A DNA stretch of 64,000 nt from Chryseobacterium sp. 3008163. Lineage in GTDB: Bacteria; Bacteroidota; Bacteroidia; Flavobacteriales; Weeksellaceae. Within the stretch, counting starts at the first letter, position 1, and each line of letters opens with the position of its first letter. Below the pieces are notes generated by a model. That model ran no database searches, was not told the origin of the DNA, and saw only the letters and a list, made by a program, of their open reading frames with translations. The stretch covers positions 2,666,001 to 2,730,000 of the forward strand of contig NZ_CP033070.1 in the NCBI RefSeq assembly GCF_003669035.1, written 5' to 3'. The position numbers were made by a program, and so were the translations under genes. Positions 1 to 8,081 of this stretch are shown here, piece by piece.

Positions 1-911
1 AAGAGGAAATCAGCCACGATATCAGTTTTGCAGAAACTCAGGCATTTCATGTAGGCGAAGAGCAAAAAGTTGCTGAAGAAGTGGTGGTGAAAGCTGCTGA
101 GTCAATCGTTGAAGAGAAATTAGAAGAAGAAACATCTCAGGATCATATTGAAACTACAGAAGAGGTTTTAGAAACAGAAGCCATTTCTACATGGAAACCT
201 ATGACTTTTGAAACCGGCCGCCCAGATTCTGTATCGAATAAGTCTATTGAGGTCTCTCAACCAAAAGAAGAAGTTCAAAAAGCTGAAGAAGCTCCAAAAC
301 TCGAACCTATAGTAGAAATTCAAAAAGAAATTCCGGTTGAAGTTCAATCTGTAGTTGTTGAATCTACTGAAGCCTCAAATGTTTCGAAAGAAATTGAAAA
401 CGAAGAAACTCAGGAAGAGCAAAATAATGACGCTCCGGTAATGAACGTTTCGTTCTTTGGATCTGGAATTGCAAGTTTAGGGCAGTCTTATAAATCTGAT
501 CAAAAAGAAAAGGCAAACGCTAAAGAATTGGAAGATAAAATTGCTCAGCAGAAAATTGACGACAGCAATGTTCCCGGATTTATCAATACATGGCAAAGCT
601 GGTTGAAAATCGACCGTGCTGAAGAAACGCCAGTAGACAAAACCGAGATCAAAAATAAAGTCATTGAGTCATTCATCGAAAATAATCCGAAAATCAGTCA
701 GTTAAAAGATGAGGTTAATTTCGTTGTAAAAGAAAAAACAGACGATATTTCCCACCTGATGACCGAGACTTTAGCGAATTTGTATATCGAACAAAAACTG
801 TACTCAAAAGCGGTCAATGCCTTCTTGATTTTGTCGAATAAGTTTCCGGACAGAAAAGAATATTTTGAAGAAAAAATTCAGGAAATAAAAGATAGCAGAA
901 GTAAAAATTAA
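1..911 (+). CDS. Acidic hypothetical protein with C-terminal TPR-like segment (5' partial)
   Basis: The reading frame is open from base 3 with no stop, so the gene starts upstream of the window; the GTG at 81 is only the first internal start codon. The visible 303 residues are mostly low-complexity and rich in Glu, Lys and Val, which suggests a disordered linker. The last 45 or so residues (LANLYIEQKLYSKAVNAFL and on to the stop) form a helical pair resembling one tetratricopeptide repeat. I do not recognise a named family; similar Glu-rich proteins with a terminal TPR-like unit are common hypotheticals in Chryseobacterium (inference). It ends at a strong hairpin shared with the convergent DUF4126 gene. 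Confidence 0.75.
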   Translation, partial: EEISHDISFAETQAFHVGEEQKVAEEVVVKAAESIVEEKLEEETSQDHIETTEEVLETEAISTWKPMTFETGRPDSVSNKSIEVSQPKEEVQKAEEAPKLEPIVEIQKEIPVEVQSVVVESTEASNVSKEIENEETQEEQNNDAPVMNVSFFGSGIASLGQSYKSDQKEKANAKELEDKIAQQKIDDSNVPGFINTWQSWLKIDRAEETPVDKTEIKNKVIESFIENNPKISQLKDEVNFVVKEKTDDISHLMTETLANLYIEQKLYSKAVNAFLILSNKFPDRKEYFEEKIQEIKDSRSKN

Positions 912-920
912 ATTGAATAA

Positions 921-950
921 AAAACGGCAGAAGTGAATTTCTGCCGTTTT
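921..950. terminator. Bidirectional intrinsic terminator
   Basis: Perfect 12-bp stem, AAAACGGCAGAA with TTCTGCCGTTTT, around a 6-nt loop. It lies between two convergent genes and has A- and T-rich flanks on both sides, so it can serve both. Confidence 0.8.
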
Positions 951-955
951 GCTTT

Positions 956-1567
956 TTATGTATTTGTAGAACTCAAGTCTTTTTTACTTTTCAATTTTCG
1001 CCAGGCTTTTCGCCCAAAAAATATAACGAGAATCAAAGTAATGACAGTGAAAATCGCTGCTATAAAAGGTGCTGCCATTGCTAAAATAGCCATAATTCCT
1101 GCACCGGCAGTTTCGGTAGTTCCCACAACTGAATTTCCTAGTCCGCCCGTCGCTGCGGTAGATGCTGCCCGAATTCCTGCAAAACCTGTGCTGATTGTTG
1201 CAGCCGTTCCGCCACCAGCAATCAATGCCAAAGCCCACTGCGGAAACGTCCCCAGCTCGGTAAACTGGCTTGCAAATAATATGGAACCCGCCACCGTTGC
1301 CATCGGTATTGAAATCGTATCGAGTAAATGATCCACAAAAGGAATATAATACGCTAAAATTTCAGCAATCATTGCAATTCCTGTGGTGATTAATGCAGGT
1401 AAAGAGGAGAGCCATTCAAAGCTTTCGCTCATAGGAATCCAATGGAAATAGGAAGCTAAACTTACCGCAAACATCGGTAAGAAAACTCTGAAACCTGAAG
1501 CTGCCGCCAAACCGATACCGATAAAAGCACTCAGGACATAAGGTAAATAGGGAACTTGATCTAACAT
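956..1567 (-). CDS. DUF4126 domain-containing membrane protein
   Basis: A 203-residue integral membrane protein with about five hydrophobic segments, a Gly/Ala-rich central region (residues about 90-150), and a short basic C-terminal tail (KAWRKLKSKK). The N-terminal SAFIGIGLAAASGFRVFLP and the Gly/Ala-rich helices match the DUF4126 family of unknown function. It is monocistronic and convergent with the upstream gene. Substrate and role cannot be inferred from sequence. Confidence 0.85.
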   Translation of the reverse strand: MLDQVPYLPYVLSAFIGIGLAAASGFRVFLPMFAVSLASYFHWIPMSESFEWLSSLPALITTGIAMIAEILAYYIPFVDHLLDTISIPMATVAGSILFASQFTELGTFPQWALALIAGGGTAATISTGFAGIRAASTAATGGLGNSVVGTTETAGAGIMAILAMAAPFIAAIFTVITLILVIFFGRKAWRKLKSKKDLSSTNT

Positions 1568-1723
1568 TTTTATTCTTCAATTGTTTGCTTAAAGCTACAA
1601 AAAAATATAAAATGTCAATCGGAATTTATTTTTGTAAATATTTCAGTGTAATAGAAATGAAAATCTGCTTAATCAGCTCAACCTGCGAGATAAAAATAAA
1701 ATAGTTTCAGCTTTTAGCACAAA

Positions 1724-1753
1724 AAAATCTGTGAAAATCTGTGCGATCCGTGG
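1724..1753. repeat. Short tandem repeat, 10-mer x3
   Basis: AAAATCTGTG occurs twice in perfect tandem, followed by a degenerate third unit, CGATCCGTGG, just downstream of rnpA. Similar ATCTGTG arrays occur as intergenic repeats in flavobacterial genomes (recollection, not searched). Confidence 0.5.
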
Positions 1754-1763
1754 GAAATCATGC

Positions 1764-2138
1764 TTAAGCTTTCTTCTGTGACTGGCACAATTTAATAAAC
1801 TGCGCCTCAACATCCTGAAACTTTTCAGGCATTTCAGCAGAAACCCAAAACAGCATCGCCGTAGTTTTTTCGCCGAAATATTCTTTAAATAAATCTTTAT
1901 TGAGGCGATAGCATTCTCGTAAAAGTCTTTTAATACGGTTTCTGTGAACAGCTTTTTTAAAATATCTCTTAGAAACGGAAACACCCAGTTTAACATTTTC
2001 AGTCAAAAGATCAGGATGGTTTTTCAGAATAATAATTCTCAGATTTCCACTGTTTTTCCATTTGCCTTTTTCGAAAAGCAAAGTGATTTCATCCTTTTTT
2101 TTGAGTTTTTCCGCTTTCGGATATTTAAAGTTCTCCAT
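1764..2138 (-). CDS. rnpA: Ribonuclease P protein component
   Basis: This is the protein subunit of RNase P, which assists the RNA subunit in maturing tRNA 5' ends. The 124-residue length is normal. The signature basic motif is visible as RNRIKRLLRE (about residues 67-76), preceded by VKLGVSVSKRYFKKAVHRN. Its start overlaps the end of the ThiF-family gene by 14 nt, so it is the last gene of a tatD-tcdA-rnpA operon. It is not beside rpmH, the usual bacterial neighbour; none is seen in this window. Confidence 0.95.
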   Translation of the reverse strand: MENFKYPKAEKLKKKDEITLLFEKGKWKNSGNLRIIILKNHPDLLTENVKLGVSVSKRYFKKAVHRNRIKRLLRECYRLNKDLFKEYFGEKTTAMLFWVSAEMPEKFQDVEAQFIKLCQSQKKA

Positions 2139-2862
2139 CCGTCTTTTTCACTAAATGATTGATGACTTCCGCAGCCGCATACAACCCGAAAATTGCAGGG
2201 ATAAAACTGATGGTTCCGTAAAAAGATCTTTTATAATTGCTTCCGTCGGTCATTTTCAGGCTGTCTTCATCCTGAATTTCGCTTGAGAAAACACATCTGA
2301 TGCCTTTGTCTATCTTTTCTTTCTTCAGTCTTTTTCGCACTTGTTTTGCAAGATGACATTCAGCAGTTTTGTGGATGTCTCTCACCAACACTTTTGAAGG
2401 GTCAGATTTCCCGCCAGCTCCCATTGAACTTACGATTTTAATTTTTCGTCTTTTAGCTGCAATGATTAAGCTCACTTTTGGGGTAATACTGTCAATACAG
2501 TCTAAAATATAATCGAATTTTTCTCTATCTAAAACTTCAGCCATTCTTTCCGGATTCAGAAACTCGTTGATCTTTGTCAATTCAAGTTGTGGATTAATGT
2601 CCATCAATCTTTCTGCAACCACTTCCACTTTATGTTTTCCTACAGTTGAATGAAGTGCAGGAAGTTGTCTGTTAATGTTGGTAATATCTACAGTGTCGCC
2701 GTCTACGATAGTCATTTTTCCAATCCCGGCTCTTGCCAGAAACTCGGCAGCAAAAGATCCTACGCCACCTAAACCTACTACGAGAACAGTCGCATTATTC
2801 AATATATTAATGCCTTCTTCTTTGATCAGAAGCTCTGTTCTTTCCAGCCAAAACTTATCCAT
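2125..2862 (-). CDS. tcdA: ThiF/TcdA-family adenylyltransferase (tRNA threonylcarbamoyladenosine dehydratase)
   Basis: An E1-like ATP-dependent enzyme that probably cyclises t6A37 of tRNA to ct6A. The nucleotide-binding loop VVGLGGVGSFAAEFLARAG (about residues 28-46) and the DGDTVDITNINRQ motif are intact, followed by DCIDSITPKVSLI and SSMGAGGKSDPSKV. Length (245 residues) fits the TcdA/CsdL subgroup rather than ThiF or MoeB. It overlaps tatD upstream by 8 nt and rnpA downstream by 14 nt, indicating translational coupling of a tRNA-related operon. Specific assignment to TcdA over other E1-like members is by length and family resemblance. Confidence 0.88.
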   Translation of the reverse strand: MDKFWLERTELLIKEEGINILNNATVLVVGLGGVGSFAAEFLARAGIGKMTIVDGDTVDITNINRQLPALHSTVGKHKVEVVAERLMDINPQLELTKINEFLNPERMAEVLDREKFDYILDCIDSITPKVSLIIAAKRRKIKIVSSMGAGGKSDPSKVLVRDIHKTAECHLAKQVRKRLKKEKIDKGIRCVFSSEIQDEDSLKMTDGSNYKRSFYGTISFIPAIFGLYAAAEVINHLVKKTDGEL

Positions 2863-3487
2863 TTTTTATCGTATCTAAATTTTCTACAATCTGTTGTTGA
2901 AGTTGTTCTATCGAAATTTTCTTTATTTCTGAAACTTTTTGATATAATTCTTTGATGTCAAAATTATCATTATCAGTTTCTAAAAAGAGTTTATCTAAAG
3001 GAACAGTTTTCAAAGTATCCTGCAAAGATAGATGATACAAAACAGCTTTCCCAAAACTCAGATAAAAATTATTCTTCAGAAGATCATCTGCAACGCTCTG
3101 TTTTTTATTAAAACCATGAATGATCATCGCTTGTTCAGATTTTTTTCTGTACGAAATAACTTCGTAAAATTTCCGTACACAGTGAATGATTAAAGGTTTT
3201 TTAACTTCATTAGCCAACTGAATCTGTCTTAAAAAAACGTCTTCCTGAATTTTCATGTCTACAGAAACCAATCCGTCCAAGCCACATTCTCCGATTGCAA
3301 AACAATTTTCTGTAATGACAGATTGTAACCAAATAAATTGATTGTCAATATTTTCAGACTGAATGTCTTGCGGATGAATTCCTGCAGAATAATAAAAATC
3401 CGGTGGAGTTTTTTCAATGTCTAAATTGTAAATTCCGTGTGTTAAATTTTTCTTGTGATGATGAAAATCAAAAAAATCCATATTCAA
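2855..3487 (-). CDS. TatD-family metal-dependent hydrolase, short form
   Basis: A predicted metal-dependent DNase/hydrolase of the TatD family. Metal ligands expected for the family are visible: HxH near the N-terminus (FDFHHHKK), Glu in AIGECGLDG, His in LIIHCVRK and MIIHGF, and Asp in LETDND. At 210 residues it is about 50 shorter than typical TatD (about 260), a compact version common in Bacteroidota. The start may be Met1 or Met3 (MNMDFF). It is the first gene of the tatD-tcdA-rnpA operon and divergent from the TetR gene, sharing an 88-bp intergenic region that holds an inverted repeat. Confidence 0.85.
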   Translation of the reverse strand: MNMDFFDFHHHKKNLTHGIYNLDIEKTPPDFYYSAGIHPQDIQSENIDNQFIWLQSVITENCFAIGECGLDGLVSVDMKIQEDVFLRQIQLANEVKKPLIIHCVRKFYEVISYRKKSEQAMIIHGFNKKQSVADDLLKNNFYLSFGKAVLYHLSLQDTLKTVPLDKLFLETDNDNFDIKELYQKVSEIKKISIEQLQQQIVENLDTIKNG

Positions 3488-3520
3488 AAATACAATAAAT
3501 AAAAGTTGAGCAAAAATTAT

Positions 3521-3534
3521 TAAACGTTCGTTTA
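3521..3534. promoter_or_regulatory. Candidate TetR operator
   Basis: TAAACG-TT-CGTTTA is a short inverted repeat between the divergent tatD and tetR genes, about 40 bp upstream of the TetR start. Its position and A/T-rich palindromic form suit an autoregulatory TetR site. Function is inferred. Confidence 0.45.
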
Positions 3535-3575
3535 TTAATATGTTAAAAAATTCTTAACTTTACTAAAAACGACAC

Positions 3576-4204
3576 ATGGGGAAAAAATTCACAGACAAGC
3601 AGATTCATATCTTAGATATTGCCGAAGAGTTGATTGCAAGAAAGGGTTATGAAGGAACTTCGGTACGAGATATTTCTTCGAAAGCTAACATCAATGTGGC
3701 GATGATTTCATATTATTTTGGTTCAAAAGAAAAGATGATGTCTTATCTTTATCAATACCGTGTGTTGAAAACGAGAGAGAATTTTTCTGAATTTGCCGAC
3801 ACCATCAAAGATGGAAAACCGGAAATGCAGCTGAAAGAAATGATCAAGTACATCGTTGCACAGCTTTTTAAATACAATTATTTCCACGGTTTTGTGACTC
3901 AGGAATTGCGCCATACTGAAAACCTGAAAGACGAACTTCTCGATTTTTATCAGTTATTTGTAAAAAAACTGGATGATGTTATCAAAAAGGGGTGACTTCA
4001 GGAGTTTTTACGTTTACTCCAAAACCTGAAGATATTTTGACAACCATTATAGGATCTACACTTTTTGTGATTCGAAATAAAAACTTCTATGAACTTTACG
4101 TTCCTCATAAAGATGACGAAACTTACACCAAAGAAGCTGAAAAAAAAGTACGAATGAATCTTTTGATGAATGTTTTTGCAGTTTTGGGATACGCAGCCGA
4201 CTAA
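3576..4204 (+). pseudogene. TetR/AcrR-family transcriptional regulator, frameshifted
   Basis: The N-terminal part (3576-3995) carries a full helix-turn-helix domain: LDIAEELIARKGYEGTSVRD, then INVAMISYYFGSKEKMM. Translation stops at ...DDVIKKG at base 3995. The C-terminal ligand-binding part continues in another frame from 3992 (TSGVFTFTPKPEDILTTII to the stop at 4204). Adding one G to the GGGG run at about 3989-3992 restores one continuous protein of about 209 residues, the usual TetR length. The break therefore looks like a one-base deletion, either a sequencing error or a recent mutation. If real, the product would keep DNA binding but lose most of the dimerisation and ligand domain. Confidence 0.85.
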
Positions 4205-4250
4205 TTTTGCGTTAAATAATCATAAAAAAAATCTTTTAGCAAAAAAGTTA

Positions 4251-4258
4251 TATTTTTG
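4251..4258 (+). promoter_or_regulatory. -7 promoter element of bamD
   Basis: TATTTTTG matches the Bacteroidota -7 consensus TAnnTTTG and lies 43 bp before the chosen bamD ATG. No convincing -33 TTG is present. Confidence 0.45.
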
Positions 4259-4300
4259 CAAATTAATAGGTCGGTAAAACCGAAAACTGTTGAATTTTAT

Positions 4301-5296
4301 ATGAAGAAATATATTTTAGGTATTTTTGCCATAGCTGTCATTTCGGCGTGCACAAGTCAGCAAGATAAAGCGATGAAAAGTGCGGATAAAACTTTTATCC
4401 TAAAAGCTGCTAATGAAAATTTCGCTAAAAAGAAGTGGAAAAATGCTTTAGCACTTTACGACAGACTTCCTAATCTTGTTGCAGGTACAGATGATGCTCC
4501 GAATGTGGTTTTCAATTCTGCGTATGCAAATTATTACGATAAAAACTACAAATTGGCAGGTCACCAGTTTAAAAACTTTGCAGTAAGTTTTCCTCAGGAT
4601 AACAGAAAAGAAGAAGCATCTTATATGTCTGCTTTATGTTACTATAACGGGTCTATGGATTATAACTTGGACCAGACTAGTACAGAATTGGCAATCAATG
4701 AGCTTCAGGATTTCCTGACCAATTATCCAAACTCTGAAAGATCAAAAAACATCAATACTTTAATTGATGAGTTATCTTACAAATTAGAGTTTAAAGCCTA
4801 CGAAAATGCTAAACAGTATTTCAAAATGGCTGATTATAAAGCTACAAGTGCCGCTTTCGAAAATGTTTTAGAAGATTTCCCAAGTACAAAGCTTCGTCCG
4901 AAAATCTATGATTACATGATGAAATCCCGTTATTTCTTAGCGATTGGGTCAGCTTATGATTTGAAAGACGAGCGTATAGAAAGTGCTTTGGCCTTCACAA
5001 AACAAGTAGAAAAAGAGCTTCCGGATACAGAATATTCTAAAACGGCAGTAGATTTTAGACAAAAACTGGAAAAAGAGAAAAAAGATTTTGTAGTTGTAAA
5101 GAAACTGAATGACGAGAGAATCGCAGTATTCACAGCAAAACAAAAAAAGATCGCTGATAAATTGGCTCAAGACACAAAAACTGAACAACAAATCAAGGAT
5201 CAAGTGTCAAACGAGAAAAAAGCAATGCAAATTCAGAGAGACAGCGCAGCGTTACAAACACCTCCGCCGGCAGCTACTTTCAGAATCCAAAGATAA
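4301..5296 (+). CDS. bamD: Outer membrane protein assembly factor BamD
   Basis: A lipoprotein of the BAM complex, which inserts beta-barrel proteins into the outer membrane. I place the start at ATG 4301 (MKKYILGIFAIAVISAC) because it gives a clean lipoprotein signal ending in the lipobox Cys; the longer frame adds 15 residues that overlap the promoter. The 331-residue protein is built of TPR-like helical repeats (for example NAYANYYDKNYKLAGHQFK-type units and FAVSFPQDNRKEEASYMSAL), and ends in a charged helical tail and a Pro-rich stretch. It precedes rpoZ and coaBC, a conserved flavobacterial arrangement. Confidence 0.9.
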   Translation: MKKYILGIFAIAVISACTSQQDKAMKSADKTFILKAANENFAKKKWKNALALYDRLPNLVAGTDDAPNVVFNSAYANYYDKNYKLAGHQFKNFAVSFPQDNRKEEASYMSALCYYNGSMDYNLDQTSTELAINELQDFLTNYPNSERSKNINTLIDELSYKLEFKAYENAKQYFKMADYKATSAAFENVLEDFPSTKLRPKIYDYMMKSRYFLAIGSAYDLKDERIESALAFTKQVEKELPDTEYSKTAVDFRQKLEKEKKDFVVVKKLNDERIAVFTAKQKKIADKLAQDTKTEQQIKDQVSNEKKAMQIQRDSAALQTPPPAATFRIQR

Positions 5297-5337
5297 TTCG
5301 TAAATTTGCCATCTTATAATTAAATAATTTTCTGAAA

Positions 5338-5661
5338 ATGAGCGTAAAAGATACAAAAGCAGAAGTAAATACTATTACTTACGATAAAGATAAGATTGAA
5401 GAGAAAGTAGGTTCAATCTATGAAGCTATTGTTATCATGGGGAAGAGAGCTGAGCAGATCAATGCAGAAATCCGTACTGAATTACACAATAAATTAGACG
5501 AGTTTGCAGTTCACAATTCTACATTGGAAGAAGTTTTCGAAAACAGAGAGCAAATTGAGATCTCTAAACATTACGAAAAACTTCCAAAACCAACTTCTAT
5601 TGCTATCCAAGAATGGTTAGACGGTGAAGTATACTTTAGAAAGACTGAAGAGAGAAACTAA
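5338..5661 (+). CDS. rpoZ: DNA-directed RNA polymerase omega subunit (Bacteroidota type)
   Basis: A 107-residue soluble protein matching the Bacteroidota RpoZ/omega family, which aids assembly of RNA polymerase around beta-prime. The recognisable core is SIYEAIVIMGKRAEQINAEI (about residues 30-49), the equivalent of the omega NRFELVLVAAKRARQL motif. It lies 41 bp after bamD, and the bamD-rpoZ-coaBC order is conserved in Flavobacteriia. A strong hairpin follows. Confidence 0.85.
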   Translation: MSVKDTKAEVNTITYDKDKIEEKVGSIYEAIVIMGKRAEQINAEIRTELHNKLDEFAVHNSTLEEVFENREQIEISKHYEKLPKPTSIAIQEWLDGEVYFRKTEERN

Positions 5662-5686
5662 TCACTCCGGTGATTTTTCATAAATG

Positions 5687-5720
5687 AAGGTCATAAAGAA
5701 ATTATTTTCTTTATGACCTT
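5687..5720 (+). terminator. Hairpin terminator after rpoZ
   Basis: Perfect 14-bp stem AAGGTCATAAAGAA / TTCTTTATGACCTT with a 6-nt loop. There is no long T tract, so it may act as a weak terminator or as an mRNA end-protecting hairpin. Confidence 0.65.
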
Positions 5721-5785
5721 TGCTGTTGCTACAAGTTTCCATTCTTAGAAAAAAGAAGTATTTTAGTGCTTTAAAAATAATCTAC

Positions 5786-6988
5786 ATGAATATTTCCGGG
5801 AAAAAGATTCTCATTGCCGTTTCTGGTGGAATTGCTGCCTACAAAATTCATTTTCTCATCAGAGATTTTGTGAAAAAAGAGGCAGAAGTTCAGGTTATTA
5901 TGTCTCCAGACGCAGAGCATTTTGTAACGAAGCTGAGTCTTTCTACTTTATCTAAAAATCCTGTTTATACAGATTTTTACGGCGACAGCGGAACGTGGAA
6001 CAGTCATGTAGAGATGGCACTTTGGGCAGACGTAATTATCATGGCACCTTGCACGGCTAATACTTTAGCCAAAATGGTTCATGGCATTTGCGATAATTTA
6101 ATGATTGCAACTTATATGTCAGCCAAATGCCCAGTTTTCATTGCTCCTGCAATGGATTTGGATATGTATCAACATCCGTCTACTAAACAAAATTTAGAAT
6201 TGGCAGAAGATTACGGCCACATTGTAATTCCTGCAGAAAGTGGAGAATTGGCAAGCGGTTTAATCGGTCAGGGAAGAATGGCAGAGCCGGAAACCATTTC
6301 AAAAGCGGTAGAAGATTTTTTTAGTTTAAATGAAAAGAAATCTTTACAAAATAAAACAGTTTTAATTACAGCAGGACCTACGTATGAAGCCATTGATCCT
6401 GTAAGATTCATAGGAAATCATTCTTCAGGAAAAATGGGATTTTCAATTGCTGAAGAAGCTGCAAAACGTGGCGCAAAAGTAATATTGATTTCCGGACCGA
6501 GTTTTCTCAATTCAAAACATGAAAATATTCAGCTTCACAGAGTGACTTCTGCAAAGCAAATGCTTGATAAAGTATTTGAATTTTATGATGGAATTGATAT
6601 CGGAATTGCCAGCGCAGCCGTTGCAGATTACGCTCCGAAGGAAGTTGCTTCAGAAAAAATTAAAAAAAATGAAGACACTTTTACCATTGAATTAATTAAA
6701 AATCCTGATATTCTGAAAACTATGGGCGAGAAAAAGTCTCATCAGTTTTTAGTTGGATTTGCCCTTGAAACTCAGAACGAAGAAGAAAACGCAAAAGGAA
6801 AATTGGCGAAGAAAAATCTGGATATGATTGTTCTCAATTCGCTTCGTGATGAAGGTGCAGGTTTTAAAAATGATACCAATAAAATAAAGATATTCACCAA
6901 AACAGATAAAATAGAATTTGACCTAAAATCAAAAGAAAATGTGGCAAAAGATATTCTCGATACCATTGAAGGTCAGATTCTAAAATAA
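5786..6988 (+). CDS. coaBC: Bifunctional phosphopantothenoylcysteine decarboxylase / phosphopantothenate-cysteine ligase
   Basis: Catalyses two consecutive steps of coenzyme A synthesis. The start at 5786 gives MNISGKKILIAVSGGIAAYK, the standard CoaC N-terminus; the open frame upstream is not conserved-looking. CoaC features: SGGIAAYK, flavin-binding HVEMALWADVIIMAPCTANT and the PAMDLDMYQHP active-site region (about residues 65-150). CoaB features: ITAGPTYEAIDPVRFIGNHS, SSGKMG and AAVADYAPKE (residues about 190-290). At 400 residues it is full length. Confidence 0.95.
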   Translation: MNISGKKILIAVSGGIAAYKIHFLIRDFVKKEAEVQVIMSPDAEHFVTKLSLSTLSKNPVYTDFYGDSGTWNSHVEMALWADVIIMAPCTANTLAKMVHGICDNLMIATYMSAKCPVFIAPAMDLDMYQHPSTKQNLELAEDYGHIVIPAESGELASGLIGQGRMAEPETISKAVEDFFSLNEKKSLQNKTVLITAGPTYEAIDPVRFIGNHSSGKMGFSIAEEAAKRGAKVILISGPSFLNSKHENIQLHRVTSAKQMLDKVFEFYDGIDIGIASAAVADYAPKEVASEKIKKNEDTFTIELIKNPDILKTMGEKKSHQFLVGFALETQNEEENAKGKLAKKNLDMIVLNSLRDEGAGFKNDTNKIKIFTKTDKIEFDLKSKENVAKDILDTIEGQILK

Positions 6989-7109
6989 TTTTTATAAATT
7001 TCCGTTCTCAACATTTAGATCATAATGAAATCACCATGATAGGTTTTGATTATCAAACACCGAATAATGGGCGATAACATATGACCTTTAAAAACAGTTA
7101 AAGCTACAT

Positions 7110-8012
7110 ATGAAAAAATATACAATTCTCTTATTTTTACTTCTATTTTGCAATTTTAGTTTCTCTCAGGAACTTTTGGCAACGGTTCAGGTGAATGCTC
7201 AGCAATTGGGAGGTAGTAACCAGCAGGCTTTTAAAGCTTTGGAAAAAAGTCTTAGAGATTTTGTCAACAATACAAGCTGGACAGGGAAAAAGCTTCAGAA
7301 TTTCGAAAAAATCAAATCTAATTTTGCTATTGTTCTTAGTGAAAGAGACGGTAACAAATATAAAGGGAGTATTGTTATTCAGGCAGTTCGCCCGGTTTTC
7401 AGTTCGTCTTACGAATCTCCACTGTTGAATCTTCAGGATACAAAATTTGCTTTTGATTATGTTGAAAACGAAAATTTAGTCTTTAACGAAAGACAGTTTT
7501 CTGGGAAGAACTTAATCGATGTCATCAGTTTTTATGTGTATTTGATTTTAGGCTATGATGCTGACAGCTTCCAGGCTTCAGGTGGAACACAGTGGTTTAC
7601 AAAAGCACAGCAAATTGCACAAAATTCTCAAAACCGTGGATATGACGGTTGGGGGCAAATCAATGATCCGAGAAGCCGTTCTATTTTGATTGGAGAGATT
7701 CTAAATCCGAACATGAGTCAACTTCGTCAGTCGATGTATACCTATCACAGGGCTGGTTTAGACGGGATGTTTAATCAGGATCAGACACAATCTAAAAAGA
7801 TTATTTTTGATGCATTAATGCAGTTGAAAACGTACGAAAACTCTTTCCAGCAAAATTATTTCTTCAATACATTTATCAATACCAAAAATGATGAGATTTT
7901 CAATATTTTCAACTCAGGAAACAACGGTGGAATTGTATTGAATGACTTAAAACAGTTGATGATTATTTTTGCGCCAAAATTTGCCGACACCAAATGGAAT
8001 AAGTGGAGGTAA
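7110..8012 (+). CDS. porD: DUF4835 family protein (PorD-like, T9SS-associated)
   Basis: A 300-residue secreted protein with a clear signal peptide (MKKYTILLFLLLFCNFSFSQ). The mature part begins ELLATVQVNAQQLGGSNQQA and matches DUF4835, the family that includes PorD, an accessory protein of the gliding/type IX secretion machinery. The coaBC-porD-recN order is conserved in Flavobacteriia. A T9SS cargo protein is encoded at about 19.5 kb, consistent with an active T9SS. The exact role of PorD is not well established. Confidence 0.8.
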   Translation: MKKYTILLFLLLFCNFSFSQELLATVQVNAQQLGGSNQQAFKALEKSLRDFVNNTSWTGKKLQNFEKIKSNFAIVLSERDGNKYKGSIVIQAVRPVFSSSYESPLLNLQDTKFAFDYVENENLVFNERQFSGKNLIDVISFYVYLILGYDADSFQASGGTQWFTKAQQIAQNSQNRGYDGWGQINDPRSRSILIGEILNPNMSQLRQSMYTYHRAGLDGMFNQDQTQSKKIIFDALMQLKTYENSFQQNYFFNTFINTKNDEIFNIFNSGNNGGIVLNDLKQLMIIFAPKFADTKWNKWR

Positions 8013-8024
8013 AGCATCTTATTC

Positions 8025-8055
8025 TTGAATTCTGAATTCTAAAATTTTATATTTG
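8025..8055 (+). promoter_or_regulatory. recN promoter (-33/-7)
   Basis: TTG at 8025-8027 and TATATTTG at 8048-8055, spaced by 20 bp, fit the Bacteroidota promoter TTG-N17-23-TAnnTTTG. The recN ATG follows 26 bp later. Confidence 0.6.
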
Positions 8056-8081
8056 CAGTATAAAGAAATCTGCCACTCATC

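Noticed and set aside
933..1331. Open frame on the plus strand opposite the DUF4126 gene
   Set aside because: It is the antisense shadow of a clear membrane-protein family and lacks a start signal of its own.
3992..4204. Separate small gene after the TetR frame
   Set aside because: It continues the TetR C-terminal domain in another frame and joins perfectly after one G is added.
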